Shown here: positions 1 through 9,489 of the stretch, piece after piece
How positions within the stretch are numbered: position 1 is the first letter of the stretch
Layout of the letters: each line of letters begins with the position of its first letter
NCBI GenBank assembly: GCA_026196875.1
Contig: JAPHTP010000004.1
Coordinates: 158,919-222,918, forward strand
Length of the DNA: 64,000 bases
DNA from: Kangiellaceae bacterium
GTDB lineage: Bacteria > Pseudomonadota > Gammaproteobacteria > Enterobacterales > Kangiellaceae
Direction: 5' to 3'
Translations under genes and position numbers: made by a program
The notes under the pieces: model-generated
Seen by the model: only the letters and a program-made list of their open reading frames with translations
What the model was told of the DNA's origin: nothing
Database searches by the model: none

Positions 1-10
1 ATGTACGCCG

Positions 11-541
11 ATGCTAGTCAATTTCAAGCCAATTTATCAACAGGGCTACTCGCTGATCGAATTGGTCATTACGATTGTTTTAAGCAGTATTGCATTGTTA
101 GTTTTCTTAACGCTTTTTTCGTCCATTCAATCTAGCTCAACCGAGCCGGTGTTCCAAGTCAAAGCAGCGGAACTCGGGCAAGCTTATTTGGAAGAAATTG
201 GCCTTAAACGATTTGACGAGCAATCACCGGCCGGTAATGGGTTGCGCTGTAATGACCCGGCATGGCCCACTACATGTAGTCTGGTTTTAGATTCCGAAGG
301 CGGAGAAGTCAGAGCTACATTTGACGATATCGACGACTACAATGGTTTAATAGACTCACCACCACAAGACGCATTTGGAAATGCTCGCTCCGGGTTTACT
401 AGTTTTAGCGTAAATATAGTTGTCGCTTATTCCGGAGCAGACTTTGGTTTTCCAAATCAGGATTTAAAGCGGATAACAGTTACGGTCACAACGCCTGACT
501 CAACTAGTTATCAATTTTCTCAATATAAGGGAAACTTTTAG
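11..541 (+). CDS. mshD: MshD-like type IV pilus minor pilin
   Basis: Minor pseudopilin of an MSHA-type IV pilus, 176 residues. The N-terminus is a class III prepilin signal: a short leader ends at Gly12, followed by YSLIE with the Glu5-equivalent at residue 17, then a hydrophobic helix of about 20 residues. The helix is followed by an AELGQAYLEEI...KRFDE segment that I associate with MshD, and a pair of cysteines (C80, C89) that could form a disulfide. Prepilin peptidase would cleave after Gly12, and the helix anchors the subunit in the inner membrane before assembly. Only ten bases precede the start, so a longer leader cannot be excluded. The stop overlaps the mshO start by one base. The family call is firm; the exact paralogue (MshC/MshD) is by recognition and gene order. 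Confidence 0.8.
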   Translation: MLVNFKPIYQQGYSLIELVITIVLSSIALLVFLTLFSSIQSSSTEPVFQVKAAELGQAYLEEIGLKRFDEQSPAGNGLRCNDPAWPTTCSLVLDSEGGEVRATFDDIDDYNGLIDSPPQDAFGNARSGFTSFSVNIVVAYSGADFGFPNQDLKRITVTVTTPDSTSYQFSQYKGNF

Positions 542-1368
542 TGGAAAGCTTCCAGAATAAATCTAGAAGTAACTCCAAGTTGAAAGGTTTTACCTTATTA
601 GAACTTATCATCGTAATTTTGTTAATAAGTATTCTACTGGTATCGGTTTCGAATATTACAAGTTTTTCAGTTTATGGGTATATAGATGCAAAAGACCGAA
701 TCAGACTCAGTCAATCCTCAAAGTGGATCGTTGAGCGAATTTCGCGCGAAGTAAGAGAAGGCTTACCACAAAGTATCCGAGAGGGTGTCTCCGGGAATAT
801 TCACTGCGTTGAATTCATGAATATTGTTAATGCCTCAACTTATCTTGATTTACCTGCGGCTGGGCCAGTTACTAGTTTTAATGCGGTAGGATTTGATCTT
901 ACCTTTGCGGCGGGTATGCTAGTCGCAATTATGCCGATTAATCCTTCAGCAACTTACGCTGGAAGTGGTACGCTTGGTAGTGTCGCTTCAATCACGCCAA
1001 CCGGGACTCAATCAACCATTACTTTGACTGGACCAACCGTGTTCGCAAGGCGCTCTCCACAAAATCGATTTTATTTATTGGATTCGCCGGTTTCATTTTG
1101 CCTGAATGATAATAATGGCCAGATAAACCGCTACACCAACTACACCATTAGCGCAGCGCAAGCGTTTCCTCCAACCGGCGGAACAACAGAGTTAATGGGG
1201 GAGAATTTCTCAATTAACGGTGACGTTTTCAATTATCAACCCGGAACTTTAAGCCGTTCCGGAATATTGCAAATAAACCTGGTTTCGCAAAACAGGAATA
1301 GAAACCTGACAGGCAATAGTGAATCATTTGAAGTTTTTCACGAGGTTCATATTCGAAATGTTCCTTAG
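541..1368 (+). CDS. mshO: MshO-like MSHA biogenesis pseudopilin
   Basis: Pseudopilin of 275 residues with a prepilin motif: positively charged leader (KLKG) ending at Gly16, then FTLLE with the conserved Glu at residue 21 and a long hydrophobic helix. The C-terminal region is a larger globular domain than in mshD, consistent with MshO, a minor pilin that I infer acts in initiation or priming of the MSHA pilus. The GTG start overlaps the mshD stop (TAGTG), indicating translational coupling. A downstream neighbour of the MshP type supports the assignment. MshO is inferred from order and length; a generic PilW-like name is the alternative. Confidence 0.75.
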   Translation: MESFQNKSRSNSKLKGFTLLELIIVILLISILLVSVSNITSFSVYGYIDAKDRIRLSQSSKWIVERISREVREGLPQSIREGVSGNIHCVEFMNIVNASTYLDLPAAGPVTSFNAVGFDLTFAAGMLVAIMPINPSATYAGSGTLGSVASITPTGTQSTITLTGPTVFARRSPQNRFYLLDSPVSFCLNDNNGQINRYTNYTISAAQAFPPTGGTTELMGENFSINGDVFNYQPGTLSRSGILQINLVSQNRNRNLTGNSESFEVFHEVHIRNVP

Positions 1369-1798
1369 TGCCCCCATACACAAAAATAAGCTCAAGCTTA
1401 CTCGTTCAAAATATGAGCAGGGCATCAGCTTAGCTGTACTACTCTTTATCCTGATTATTATTGGCTTATTGGCTACCGCCTTAACCAATTTGACCAGCCA
1501 GTCCACCCAGTCGAATGCTCAACAAATCATAGCGACTCGAGCTTTTTTTGCTGCCGAATCCGGAGCGAACCTTCAGGCTCAATCAATTTTTCCAATTACC
1601 GGAGCGAGCAGTTGCGCCAATCAGACTTATAATTTCACCGGAAATGGTTTAAACGGCTGCACAGCAACGACTGTCTGTAATACAATAACTGTCAATTCTG
1701 AAGACTATTTTCAGGTAACCAGCACCGGGCAATGTAATTCCGGTCAACCGTTGCAAGCAACGCGAACAATTGAAGTTAGACTGAAAGACATCAACTAA
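1358..1798 (+). CDS. mshP: MshP-like MSHA biogenesis protein
   Basis: A 146-residue protein with one N-terminal membrane helix ([21 protein letters not shown]) and the AFFAAESGA segment seen in MshP and PilX-like proteins. There is no Glu at position 5 after the glycine, as expected for this non-canonical pilin-like class. A GTG at 1319 would give a longer product, but the ATG at 1358 removes an unlikely extension and still overlaps the mshO stop by 11 bases, so it is preferred. Four cysteines lie in the C-terminal part. No mshQ follows; the next gene is unrelated, so the cluster ends here. Confidence 0.72.
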   Translation: MFLSAPIHKNKLKLTRSKYEQGISLAVLLFILIIIGLLATALTNLTSQSTQSNAQQIIATRAFFAAESGANLQAQSIFPITGASSCANQTYNFTGNGLNGCTATTVCNTITVNSEDYFQVTSTGQCNSGQPLQATRTIEVRLKDIN

Positions 1799-1805
1799 AA
1801 CATTT

Positions 1806-2276
1806 ATGACCAATTCAAACAATTGTGCTTGCGGAAGTAGCTTTCCCTACGCCAAATGCTGCGAACCATTTCATTCGAAAAAAACTCGTCCTCAAACCGC
1901 CGAGCAATTAATGCGATCGCGGTACTGCGCTTTTGTAAAAAATAAGGCTGAATACATAGTTAATACGCACGCCGCCGAATTTAGACAACCGAATGATTTG
2001 GAAGCCGTTCAAAAAACGATAGATAATACCAATTGGCTAGGTCTAAAAGTTGTTTCGACCAATGGGGGATTGGAAGATAGTGATAAGGGAATTGTAGAAT
2101 TTATTGCCTTCTACGAAGAGTCAGGGATCCAACAACTACATGAAGAGTCTCGTTTTGAAAAGCGAGATGGACAATGGCTTTATTTAGACGGTTTGCAATT
2201 GGGTCCTATTAAGATAGGCAGAAATGATCCGTGTATATGCAACAGCGGCAAGAAGTTTAAAAAGTGCCATGGCTAG
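1806..2276 (+). CDS. ychJ: YchJ/UPF0225 family protein with SEC-C motif
   Basis: A 156-residue YchJ-type protein. It has a metal-binding cysteine cluster at the N-terminus ([13 protein letters not shown]), a central domain with the MRSRYCAF signature typical of UPF0225, and a C-terminal SEC-C motif ([16 protein letters not shown], CxC-x8-CH) like the zinc-binding tail of SecA. The cellular role of YchJ is not established; zinc binding is expected from the cysteines. The gene starts eight bases after mshP, so it may be transcribed with the pilus genes, but a functional link is not implied. Confidence 0.85.
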   Translation: MTNSNNCACGSSFPYAKCCEPFHSKKTRPQTAEQLMRSRYCAFVKNKAEYIVNTHAAEFRQPNDLEAVQKTIDNTNWLGLKVVSTNGGLEDSDKGIVEFIAFYEESGIQQLHEESRFEKRDGQWLYLDGLQLGPIKIGRNDPCICNSGKKFKKCHG

Positions 2277-2339
2277 GCACTTTAATTCTGCTTGAATCGC
2301 TAACTGGCCGAGTAGCGAAAAATTTTGCTAACCAGGCTG

Positions 2340-2807
2340 TTAGTTTTGTATTTCTGTAACCACCTCTGTTTTCACCGAGCTCGCAATAAAGCATAACTCG
2401 TGCGACTGGTGGTGCATTTTTTCCAGTTGCTGTAAGTTAGGCTGCTTGTCACCAGCGAAAATGACTTTGGGTCTTAAGGTAACTCTGGTCATCGCAACTT
2501 TACCCTCTTCGTTTTCTTGCATTATTCCGACTGCATTATCTTCATAAGATTCAATCATAAACTTTCGTTTGGCGGCGATTGATAAAAAGAAAAGCATATG
2601 ACAGCTAGATAAGGACGCGACGAATGCTTCTTCTGGGTCGACGTTGGTTTCCACTGAATATGGAAGTGGAACAACATGCGGAGATGAAGAAGCAGGAACG
2701 GTAACACCGCCGTCAAATTTCCACTCGTGTCCCCTGCTATATTGATTATCGATAAAAGCTTCATGATCTTGCCGCTTCCAAAAGATTTTCGCACTATAAT
2801 CTGACAC
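2340..2807 (-). CDS. OsmC family protein
   Basis: OsmC/Ohr-fold protein of 155 residues. The two family cysteines are present, one in SSCHMLFFLSIAAKRK (C69) and one in HELCFIASS (C139), with the upstream PEEA glutamate. Family members reduce organic or fatty-acid hydroperoxides through a cysteine pair; the subgroup here resembles general OsmC-like proteins rather than classical Ohr. The GTG at 2807 is chosen because an AAAGGGGGAA purine tract sits a few bases upstream and the protein then begins at the usual place; an in-frame ATG at 2861 would add 18 residues not typical of the family. Confidence 0.82.
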   Translation of the reverse strand: MSDYSAKIFWKRQDHEAFIDNQYSRGHEWKFDGGVTVPASSSPHVVPLPYSVETNVDPEEAFVASLSSCHMLFFLSIAAKRKFMIESYEDNAVGIMQENEEGKVAMTRVTLRPKVIFAGDKQPNLQQLEKMHHQSHELCFIASSVKTEVVTEIQN

Positions 2808-3016
2808 ACTTTCCCCCTTTAGCTCTAACTCTAAGTAGTTAAGACGTTTCGCAAATAACAAATTAATCGTCCCACGATTAAAGTCATATGGATATTAGCA
2901 TTTAACGCCCATTCTCACATGATCAGATAATTCGGAATTTAACCCACAGCTGTATCGATGTAACAAAGGATACAATTGTCAGTCTAACAAGTACGCTTGT
3001 TCGACTTAGGTACTCC

Positions 3017-3865
3017 ATGCTTAAATCTGTTTTTGTCAGCCTTTATATTACTCTGCTGCATGTCGGCGCTATTTTTGCCTTCTACGACATAATTCAATTT
3101 GGAGTCTCTTTCAGCAATATCGGCCTAATTGTAGCCTCTCTTCCTGGTGCACTATTTTTCGATTATTTACTTTTACTACAATCCCGAGCACGTACCCGGC
3201 GGCATTTAAACTTTATTTCAACAATCAAATTTGCCGGTTTATTAATGGTAATTTCCGAAGTTTTGGGTGAGGGCCTTGTGCTAGACCCGTCGATCGTATT
3301 GGCTGCGGTCGGTTTTTTCGGCTGGTTGCTCTACGATTACTGGTTTTCCAGCTACGGTCAAAGGGATCAGTCAATAGTCAAAGTTGGCAGTTTGCTACCT
3401 GAACTAACTTTCAAATCTCTAGACGGTAGCGAATTCTCAACTCAGTCACTCACCGGAAAACCGGCGTTACTTATTTTTTATCGTGGTAACTGGTGTCCGC
3501 TATGCATGGCGCAAATTCAAGAAGTTGCCGCTCAATATAAAACTTTAGCGGATAAAGGTGTGCAAATATTGCTGATTAGCCCACAGCCGCACGGACATAC
3601 CCAAAAGCTAGCGCAAAAGTTTGACCTGCCTTTTATTTACTTAACTGACTCTAAAGGGAAAAGTGCACGAAGACTAAAAATATTTGCTAAAAATGGACTT
3701 CCTCTGGGAATGCAGATTTTTGGGTACGACTCGGATACGGTCATGCCGACGGTAATTATTACGGACGCGAGTGGAGAGATAATTTTCGCCGATCTGACCG
3801 ATAATTATCGAGTGAGACCGGAGCCTGAAACTTTTATCAAAGCGTTACAGGGATCTGGTGGTTAA
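3017..3865 (+). CDS. Membrane-anchored redoxin (AhpC/TSA-like)
   Basis: A 282-residue two-part protein. Residues 1-110 contain about four hydrophobic segments (roughly 5-24, 33-53, 68-86, 92-110) forming a membrane domain. Residues 120-280 are a redoxin/thioredoxin-fold domain with a GNWCPLC active-site segment (C160, C163) preceded by LLIFYRG and followed by the ISPQPHGHTQKLAQKF region typical of peroxiredoxin-like redoxins. The orientation of the catalytic domain is not determined. It probably reduces peroxides or disulfides at the membrane, but the substrate is unknown. It stands alone between an OsmC gene and glyQS. Confidence 0.7.
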   Translation: MLKSVFVSLYITLLHVGAIFAFYDIIQFGVSFSNIGLIVASLPGALFFDYLLLLQSRARTRRHLNFISTIKFAGLLMVISEVLGEGLVLDPSIVLAAVGFFGWLLYDYWFSSYGQRDQSIVKVGSLLPELTFKSLDGSEFSTQSLTGKPALLIFYRGNWCPLCMAQIQEVAAQYKTLADKGVQILLISPQPHGHTQKLAQKFDLPFIYLTDSKGKSARRLKIFAKNGLPLGMQIFGYDSDTVMPTVIITDASGEIIFADLTDNYRVRPEPETFIKALQGSGG

Positions 3866-4179
3866 ATTATCTCTAAATAGGGTAAATAGTTTAGCGCTCG
3901 GCACTGTTTGATTCTGTGGTCTTCGTACTATTTGAAAGCTCACGGCTAAATAACTATTGATTGCACATCCAACCATTTCCATCACATATGGTTTGTTTCT
4001 ACTTTGCTTTATTCAGTTACACTAAAGCCTGACCGCGACTTTAAATTGCCAAAATAACCAAAAATTTGCTGTTTTTATCCAAATTCCTACGCACAAGCAG
4101 GTTTAGCCATAGGAACACCAAAACAGGATTGCTATAATCCGGCTCTTTATTCAGGCTATTTCATCAGTGGAGTAAGGCT
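3866..4179. other. Intergenic region upstream of glyQ
   Basis: No convincing coding capacity was seen in these 314 bases. The right end holds the likely glyQ promoter (see the separate entry). No T-box-like or other leader structure was recognised. Confidence 0.5.
4130..4138 (+). promoter_or_regulatory. Extended -10 promoter element of glyQS
   Basis: TGCTATAAT is an extended -10 sequence (TGn followed by a perfect TATAAT) 41 bases before the glyQ start. The -35 region at the usual distance is poor, which is tolerated by extended -10 promoters. Inferred by eye. Confidence 0.5.
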
Positions 4180-5124
4180 TTGTCAGATACAGGCTTATCC
4201 AATAAAGGATCAACAGGCATTCAAGGTGCCCCCCAGACTTTCCAAGGTCTGATCATGGCGCTTCAAGAATATTGGTCAAACCAAGGTTGCGTTATTGTGC
4301 AGCCTTTAGATTTGGAAGTTGGCGCAGGGACATTTCACCCGTCGACGTTCTTGCGCTCTATCGGACCTGAGCCATGGAATTCTGCATACGTGCAACCTTG
4401 CCGAAGACCAACTGATGGGCGATATGGGGAAAACCCCAATCGTTTACAACACTATTACCAATACCAGGTCATCTTAAAACCATCACCTAAAAATATTCAG
4501 GACTTATACCTTAACTCACTTAAGGTTCTCGGTATCGATACGCTTGAACACGATATTCGCTTTGTTGAAGATAACTGGGAATCACCTACGCTTGGTGCAT
4601 GGGGACTTGGTTGGGAAGTGTGGCTTAACGGTATGGAAGTCACTCAATTTACTTATTTCCAGCAAGTTGGCGGGATCGAGTGTAAACCGGTAACCGGTGA
4701 AATCACTTATGGTCTTGAAAGAATAGCCATGTATCTACAAGACGTGGATAGTATTTTTGATCTCGTTTGGACCGAAGGCCCGCAAGGTACCGTGTATTAC
4801 CGGGACGTGTTCCATCAAAATGAAGTAGAGATGTCTGCTTATAATTTTGAACACGCGGATGTGGATTACTTATTCGGTTTCTTTGATTATTGCGAAACCC
4901 AAAGCCAGCAATTAATCGAAAAAGGATTGCCTTTACCAGCATATGAAATGGTACTCAAAGCTTCTCACGCATTTAACTTACTTGATGCTCGCCACGCTAT
5001 TTCTGTAACGGAAAGACAGAGATTCATTTTAAGAGTTCGCGCCTTGGCGCGGGCGGTAGCTCAAGCCTACTACGACTCACGCGAAGCACTCAGCTTCCCG
5101 ATTTGCAAGCAGGAGAAAAAATAA
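4180..5124 (+). CDS. glyQ: Glycyl-tRNA synthetase alpha subunit
   Basis: Alpha subunit of the bacterial heterotetrameric (alpha2beta2) glycyl-tRNA synthetase, 314 residues. It carries the class II catalytic core that activates glycine with ATP and charges tRNA-Gly. The N-terminal [18 protein letters not shown], the [17 protein letters not shown] motif 2 region and the [12 protein letters not shown] and [12 protein letters not shown] segments are characteristic. The TTG start at 4180 follows a GGAGTAAGG ribosome binding site; the first ATG in frame lies too far inside. The protein has a slightly longer N-terminus than the usual 300-odd residues. The stop overlaps the glyS start (TAATG), so the two subunits are translationally coupled. 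Confidence 0.97.
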   Translation: MSDTGLSNKGSTGIQGAPQTFQGLIMALQEYWSNQGCVIVQPLDLEVGAGTFHPSTFLRSIGPEPWNSAYVQPCRRPTDGRYGENPNRLQHYYQYQVILKPSPKNIQDLYLNSLKVLGIDTLEHDIRFVEDNWESPTLGAWGLGWEVWLNGMEVTQFTYFQQVGGIECKPVTGEITYGLERIAMYLQDVDSIFDLVWTEGPQGTVYYRDVFHQNEVEMSAYNFEHADVDYLFGFFDYCETQSQQLIEKGLPLPAYEMVLKASHAFNLLDARHAISVTERQRFILRVRALARAVAQAYYDSREALSFPICKQEKK

Positions 5125-7193
5125 TGAGCCAGCAAGACTTTTTATTTGAACTCGGCTGTGAAGAGCTGCCACCGAAAGCGTTAACAAAATTGGCTAGCTC
5201 GCTACACGACAGTGTGGCTGCGTCATTCGAATCAGTAGATCTGAAATACCATGATAGCGAGTGGTTTGCGACACCGCGCAGATTAGCTATTCGTTTTCAT
5301 CGACTGGACACAGCCCAAGCAGATCGAACTGTTGAAAGGTTAGGCCCGGCTGTCGCTGCCGCTTTCGATGATAACGGTAATCCAAAACCCGCGGCGTTAG
5401 GTTTTGCCAAATCATGCGGCGTGGATATCGAACAGTTAGAAAGAAAGGATACAGGTAAAGGCGAAAGACTGGCTTATCAAGCTGAAGTAAAAGGCCTGTC
5501 AACAAGTGAGCTAATCCAGGAAATTCTTGAAAAAGCGGTAAGTCAATTGCCGGTCCCTAAGGCAATGCGTTGGGGGGATTCTACAAGCCAGTTTAGCCGA
5601 CCGGTTCATTGGATAGTAGCGATCCAGGGTGATTCGATACTTCCAGTCGAATTATTTGAAGTAAAAGCCGGCAACCATACTTTTGGTCATAGATTCCACG
5701 CACCTGAGGCAATAACTCTAAATTCCGCTGATGCTTACGAATCAGCCTTGACAGAAGCTAAGGTCGTTTGTTGTTTCGAGGCAAGAAAAGCTCAAATTCG
5801 AATTCAAGTAGAAGAAGCGGCTAGCAAAATTAATGCTGTGGCAGTAGTCGACGAAGATCTTCTCGAAGAGGTCGCTTGCTTAGTCGAGTGGCCGGTGGCG
5901 CTAATGGGCAAATTCGATGATGAATTCTTAAGCGTTCCTGCGGAAGCACTAATATCATCAATGGCAGAACATCAAAAGTACTTTCATCTGATCGATAACG
6001 ATGGGAGCTTACTACCTCGATTTATTACCATCTCTAACATTGAGAGCTCTAAACCAGAGTCAGTAATTGAAGGCAACGAAAAAGTTATCAGGCCACGACT
6101 AGCTGACGCTAAGTTCTTCTATGATACCGATAGCAAGAAGAAGCTGGAAAGTTATGTTGATAAATTAAAGACCATTGTCTTCCAGAACAAGCTGGGAACA
6201 TTATTTGATAAAACTGAAAGAGTAAGGGATTTGAGTAAAGTAATTGCTCACTCACTTGGTTTTGACCAAGATCTTGCAGATAGAGCAGCCCAGTTATGCA
6301 AATGCGATTTAATGACCGATATGGTATATGAATTCCCCGATCTACAAGGGATCATGGGAAGATATTATGCGACTAACGACAACGAACCATCTGACGTTGC
6401 CGCCGCCATGGATGAGATTTATATGCCGCGTTTCGCGGGCGATGAATTGCCATCGACAGAAACGGGATTGGTGTTAGCGCTTGCTGAAAGACTCGACACT
6501 TTAGTCGGTATTTTTGGGATCGGGCAGATCCCAACGGGCGCCAAAGATCCATTTGCTTTAAGGCGTGCCGCACTAGGTGTCATTCGTTTAATAAGCGAAA
6601 AACAACTTGAACTCGACCTTGCCACTTTGATTGAAAGTGCGATTAGTGCTTATCAAGGAATCGAGCTTGAAGCTAATACACAAGAGAAACTACTTGAGTT
6701 CTTTGCAGCGAGAGAGTTAGCACTGTATCAATCTTTAGGCACACCAACTCAAGTGATCAATTCGGTGCAATCACTTAAGGTAACTCAGCCAACAGATTTT
6801 AAAGCAAGGATTGACGCCGTTGAGAGTTTTAATAAAACTGACGGATCAGCGGATTTAGCGGAAGCTAATAAGCGAGTTAAAAACATACTGGAAAAATCTG
6901 ATTTCGATCCAAAATCCATTGCTATCAATGAGTCGTTATTTGAATCTGAGGAAACCAGTTTATTTGTAAAGATTAACAGCGTTGAAAGTTTTGTTGAGTC
7001 TCAGGTCAATGAAGGAAACTATCAAAAAGCACTCGATGAATTGGCTGGATTAAAAGATGTGGTTAATAACTTCTTTGATAAAGTTATGATCAACGCCGAA
7101 GATCCACAAATTCGCAACAATCGCTTAGCTTTGATCACTAAGCTACGGAACTTGTTCTTAGGAATCGCTGATATTTCCCTACTTCAAAAGTAA
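5124..7193 (+). CDS. glyS: Glycyl-tRNA synthetase beta subunit
   Basis: Beta subunit (689 residues) of glycyl-tRNA synthetase, which recognises tRNA-Gly and completes the alpha2beta2 enzyme. The N-terminal FLFELGCEELPPKAL and the SMAEHQKYFHL, NEKVIRPRLADAKFFYDTD and GAKDPFALRRAALGVIRL segments are diagnostic, and the C-terminal DALR-like anticodon binding region ends the protein. The ATG at 5124 is used: AGGAG lies a few bases upstream and the start overlaps the glyQ stop by one base. An in-frame upstream codon at 5103 would extend into glyQ without support. Confidence 0.97.
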   Translation: MSQQDFLFELGCEELPPKALTKLASSLHDSVAASFESVDLKYHDSEWFATPRRLAIRFHRLDTAQADRTVERLGPAVAAAFDDNGNPKPAALGFAKSCGVDIEQLERKDTGKGERLAYQAEVKGLSTSELIQEILEKAVSQLPVPKAMRWGDSTSQFSRPVHWIVAIQGDSILPVELFEVKAGNHTFGHRFHAPEAITLNSADAYESALTEAKVVCCFEARKAQIRIQVEEAASKINAVAVVDEDLLEEVACLVEWPVALMGKFDDEFLSVPAEALISSMAEHQKYFHLIDNDGSLLPRFITISNIESSKPESVIEGNEKVIRPRLADAKFFYDTDSKKKLESYVDKLKTIVFQNKLGTLFDKTERVRDLSKVIAHSLGFDQDLADRAAQLCKCDLMTDMVYEFPDLQGIMGRYYATNDNEPSDVAAAMDEIYMPRFAGDELPSTETGLVLALAERLDTLVGIFGIGQIPTGAKDPFALRRAALGVIRLISEKQLELDLATLIESAISAYQGIELEANTQEKLLEFFAARELALYQSLGTPTQVINSVQSLKVTQPTDFKARIDAVESFNKTDGSADLAEANKRVKNILEKSDFDPKSIAINESLFESEETSLFVKINSVESFVESQVNEGNYQKALDELAGLKDVVNNFFDKVMINAEDPQIRNNRLALITKLRNLFLGIADISLLQK

Positions 7194-7260
7194 ATTCTCC
7201 GCTCTATACCCTCTCCTCTGATTTTTAAGATTGGGCGAGAGGGCTAGGGAGAAGGTAATA

Positions 7261-7821
7261 ATGTCCAATTCTAAATCCAGACTCATCATCTTAGACCGCG
7301 ACGGCGTCATCAACCACGACTCCGACGACTATATAAAGTCGCCTGAAGAATGGCTCCCAATTGAATCAAGCCTAAAAGCAATCGCTCGCTTAAACCAGGC
7401 GGGCTACAAAGTCGCAATCGCCACCAATCAATCGGGGATCGCAAGAGGATATTTTAATTCAATCACGCTAACCATGATCCATAAAAAAATGGAGTTAGCA
7501 CTTGCTAACGCTGGTGCGCAAATTCACGCGCTTGAATTTTGTCCGGACCACCCAGATCACGCCGGGCCTAACCGAAAACCCAACCCCGGAATGGCTTTAA
7601 AATTACTCGAACAGTTTAACGCGGTTCCACAAGAAACCTGGTTTGTCGGTGATTCGATTTCGGATATCCAATGTGCTCAAAATGCATACTGTAGACCCGC
7701 CCTAGTTCTTACCGGAAAGGGTCAAAGAACCAGAGTTAAGCCGGAATTGCCAGGCGATGTTCCTATTTTTGAAGATCTTGCAGGATTTGTAGAGTTGCTT
7801 CTTAGCAGCGAAGAACAATAA
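7261..7821 (+). CDS. gmhB: GmhB-like D,D-heptose 1,7-bisphosphate phosphatase
   Basis: HAD-superfamily phosphatase of 186 residues that removes the 7-phosphate from D-glycero-beta-D-manno-heptose 1,7-bisphosphate in the ADP-heptose pathway for LPS inner core. HAD motif I is LDRDGVIN (D12, D14), motif II is ATNQSGI, and the C-terminal VGDSISDIQCA provides the Mg-binding aspartates. Classical GmhB binds zinc through a CxH...CxC loop; here only the first half is present (FCPDHPDH) and the second pair of cysteines is missing before RKPNPGM. The zinc site is therefore incomplete, and a related sugar phosphatase specificity is possible. The ATG at 7261 follows GAGAAGG. Placement after glyS is common in gammaproteobacteria. 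Confidence 0.88.
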   Translation: MSNSKSRLIILDRDGVINHDSDDYIKSPEEWLPIESSLKAIARLNQAGYKVAIATNQSGIARGYFNSITLTMIHKKMELALANAGAQIHALEFCPDHPDHAGPNRKPNPGMALKLLEQFNAVPQETWFVGDSISDIQCAQNAYCRPALVLTGKGQRTRVKPELPGDVPIFEDLAGFVELLLSSEEQ

Positions 7822-7847
7822 AAAAGGAGCTAACAAGCTCCTTTTTT
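7820..7847. terminator. Bidirectional terminator between gmhB and the cytochrome c gene
   Basis: The arms AAAAAGGAGCT (7821-7831) and AGCTCCTTTTT (7836-7846) form a perfect stem around an AACA loop, with A-rich and T-rich flanks in both directions. It can terminate gmhB on the plus strand and the convergent cytochrome gene on the minus strand. Confidence 0.88.
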
Positions 7848-7863
7848 ATGAATTGGGTAAGAA

Positions 7864-8172
7864 CTACTTTTTACCTAAGCTTTCATAATAAGCCGCAATA
7901 TTTTTCATATCTTCATCAGATAATCCCATAGACTGGGCAATCATGACCGGGTCATTGCGCCTTTTCTCTTTAAAGTCTTTCAATTGCTTATAAGTGTAAG
8001 CAGCCTTTTGTCCTTTCAGGTTTGGATAGGTTGGAATAAAACTGATCCCATCAGGTCCGTGGCAACCGGCACAAACAGCCGACTTTGCCTTACCTGCCGC
8101 AATGTCTGCAGCGATAGTTGGGAAAGATACTAATGCGGCTAAACCGGCTACCGCAATCATTTTTAATTTCAT
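7864..8172 (-). CDS. Small periplasmic c-type cytochrome
   Basis: Monohaem class I cytochrome c of 102 residues. A Sec signal peptide (MKLKMIAVAGLAAL... ending near AA at 21-22) is followed by the haem-attachment motif CAGCH (C34, C37, H38). The likely axial methionine lies in the DPVMIAQSMGLSD segment, and the C-terminal helix IAAYYESLGKK is typical of the cytochrome c4/c553 class. It would carry electrons in the periplasm, perhaps to a terminal oxidase or peroxidase. The ATG at 8172 follows a GAGGAG site; a longer in-frame start at 8196 would place charged residues before the signal peptide and is less likely. Confidence 0.9.
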   Translation of the reverse strand: MKLKMIAVAGLAALVSFPTIAADIAAGKAKSAVCAGCHGPDGISFIPTYPNLKGQKAAYTYKQLKDFKEKRRNDPVMIAQSMGLSDEDMKNIAAYYESLGKK

Positions 8173-8337
8173 GGTAAACAACTCCTCAATGCGCAAGTGA
8201 AGATTTTAAATCGTTTATTAGCTAATACCCCAGCATTTTAGTGAGTTATTCTAAAAAAATACTGATCTAGGTTAATAGTTAAGCAAAATCAATAACGTGA
8301 TTTATTAATACTGCGGGATTGTAATTACTTAGTGTTA

Positions 8338-8365
8338 AAAAGAAAAGGCGACAATTTGCCGCCTT
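8338..8365 (-). terminator. Terminator of the Spo0M-like gene
   Basis: The arms AAGGCG (8345-8350) and CGCCTT (8360-8365) form a hairpin that on the minus strand is followed by a T-rich run. It lies about 35 bases past the stop of the Spo0M-like gene. Confidence 0.7.
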
Positions 8366-8397
8366 AGACTGAAACTATGAATAGCTTGTAAGGATTA

Positions 8398-9186
8398 TTA
8401 ACAATGTTCCCGAATCACCTGCTGTAGTTGCTCCACGATAACATCGATATTATCAGTTGCCACAGATATACAGGCTTTAGACTCATCGGTCCCCAGCATT
8501 TCCGCAAATAGTCCGCTAATTCCTCGAGCTTTACGGTCAATCTCCAGGTAGACATTTAGTACTTCTCCATCGGGAAGCATTATCATCTCCAATTCATCCA
8601 GCTGTCCATAAAACTCTCCAGCGACAGGTTTAAACTCAAATTCCTGAACGAAAGGCAATGGCGTAATTCCTCCTTCAGCACCCTCTGACTCAGCTTCGGC
8701 CAGCTTAAAGCCGAGTTCACTGACCGCATCGAGTAATGATTTTTGAATTGGCGTAGGAGCTATTTGAACATAGTCCTTGTCAGCTTTATCCAGAGCACTA
8801 TCAATATCAAGATTGGTTCTCAACCAGGTATTGGACTTGCCATAGCTCAGCGGCGCGTATGCTGACAAGGTAAAGCTGAATGGTATTTGCTTTGATTCGC
8901 CGGCTTTAATAGTGAAGCTTTCATCAACTTCTACCGAGTTGATCTTGGTTGAACGCTCTGCCATTCGACTATAGGTTTCTTCGTCTTCCTCGTACTCTTC
9001 TTCAACAAAGTAGTTTGAATAAATATCCAAATCGATCTTATTGATTTCTTGATCGGTTTTCCCCCCTTCAATATTCAGTGTTCCAGAAACTTCCTCTCCA
9101 GGGACTAGTACTTCTGAATCCAATACTGCGTCAATTTTTGCGGCACCAATTCCGACTTTTGATAACATTTTGTTGAAAAAGGACAT
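8398..9186 (-). CDS. Spo0M/SpoOM family arrestin-like protein
   Basis: Protein of 262 residues of the sporulation-control protein Spo0M family, which has an arrestin-like two-lobed beta fold. The N-terminus (FFNKMLSKVGIGAAKIDAVLD) and the LVPGEEVSGTLNIEGG segment are typical, as is the central IPFSFTLSAYAPLSYGKSNTWLRT strand region. In Bacillus Spo0M affects sporulation entry and cell shape; in non-sporulating gammaproteobacteria the role is unknown. No signal peptide or membrane segment is seen, so it is probably cytoplasmic. It is monocistronic, with its own terminator. Confidence 0.85.
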   Translation of the reverse strand: MSFFNKMLSKVGIGAAKIDAVLDSEVLVPGEEVSGTLNIEGGKTDQEINKIDLDIYSNYFVEEEYEEDEETYSRMAERSTKINSVEVDESFTIKAGESKQIPFSFTLSAYAPLSYGKSNTWLRTNLDIDSALDKADKDYVQIAPTPIQKSLLDAVSELGFKLAEAESEGAEGGITPLPFVQEFEFKPVAGEFYGQLDELEMIMLPDGEVLNVYLEIDRKARGISGLFAEMLGTDESKACISVATDNIDVIVEQLQQVIREHC

Positions 9187-9489
9187 TAAGCTCCCTACTC
9201 CTTTACTAGTTGATAATTAATACGTTTTTTAATTTTTGGAATTTCGGTTTCAAATAAATTACAGCTTTTTCAACCTAATGAACAACACTGGTAAATGGCC
9301 TCATTTGATTAAAAGCAGAAAATAAAAATGATCCCATTTTAATTCGTCGTCATTCAGGCATCAGCAACTTATAACGACAATAAAAAACTCTTATTCCGCT
9401 AAAGTAGAAAAAATCATGACTTTTCCAAGTGATTACATTCAAGTGTTTTTTGGTTGAGACTGAACATCACAACCTGGATTACTGGTATT
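9187..9489. other. Intergenic region without recognised genes
   Basis: About 300 AT-rich bases between two minus-strand genes. It presumably holds the promoter of the Spo0M-like gene; no coding sequence or clear hairpin was recognised. Confidence 0.4.
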
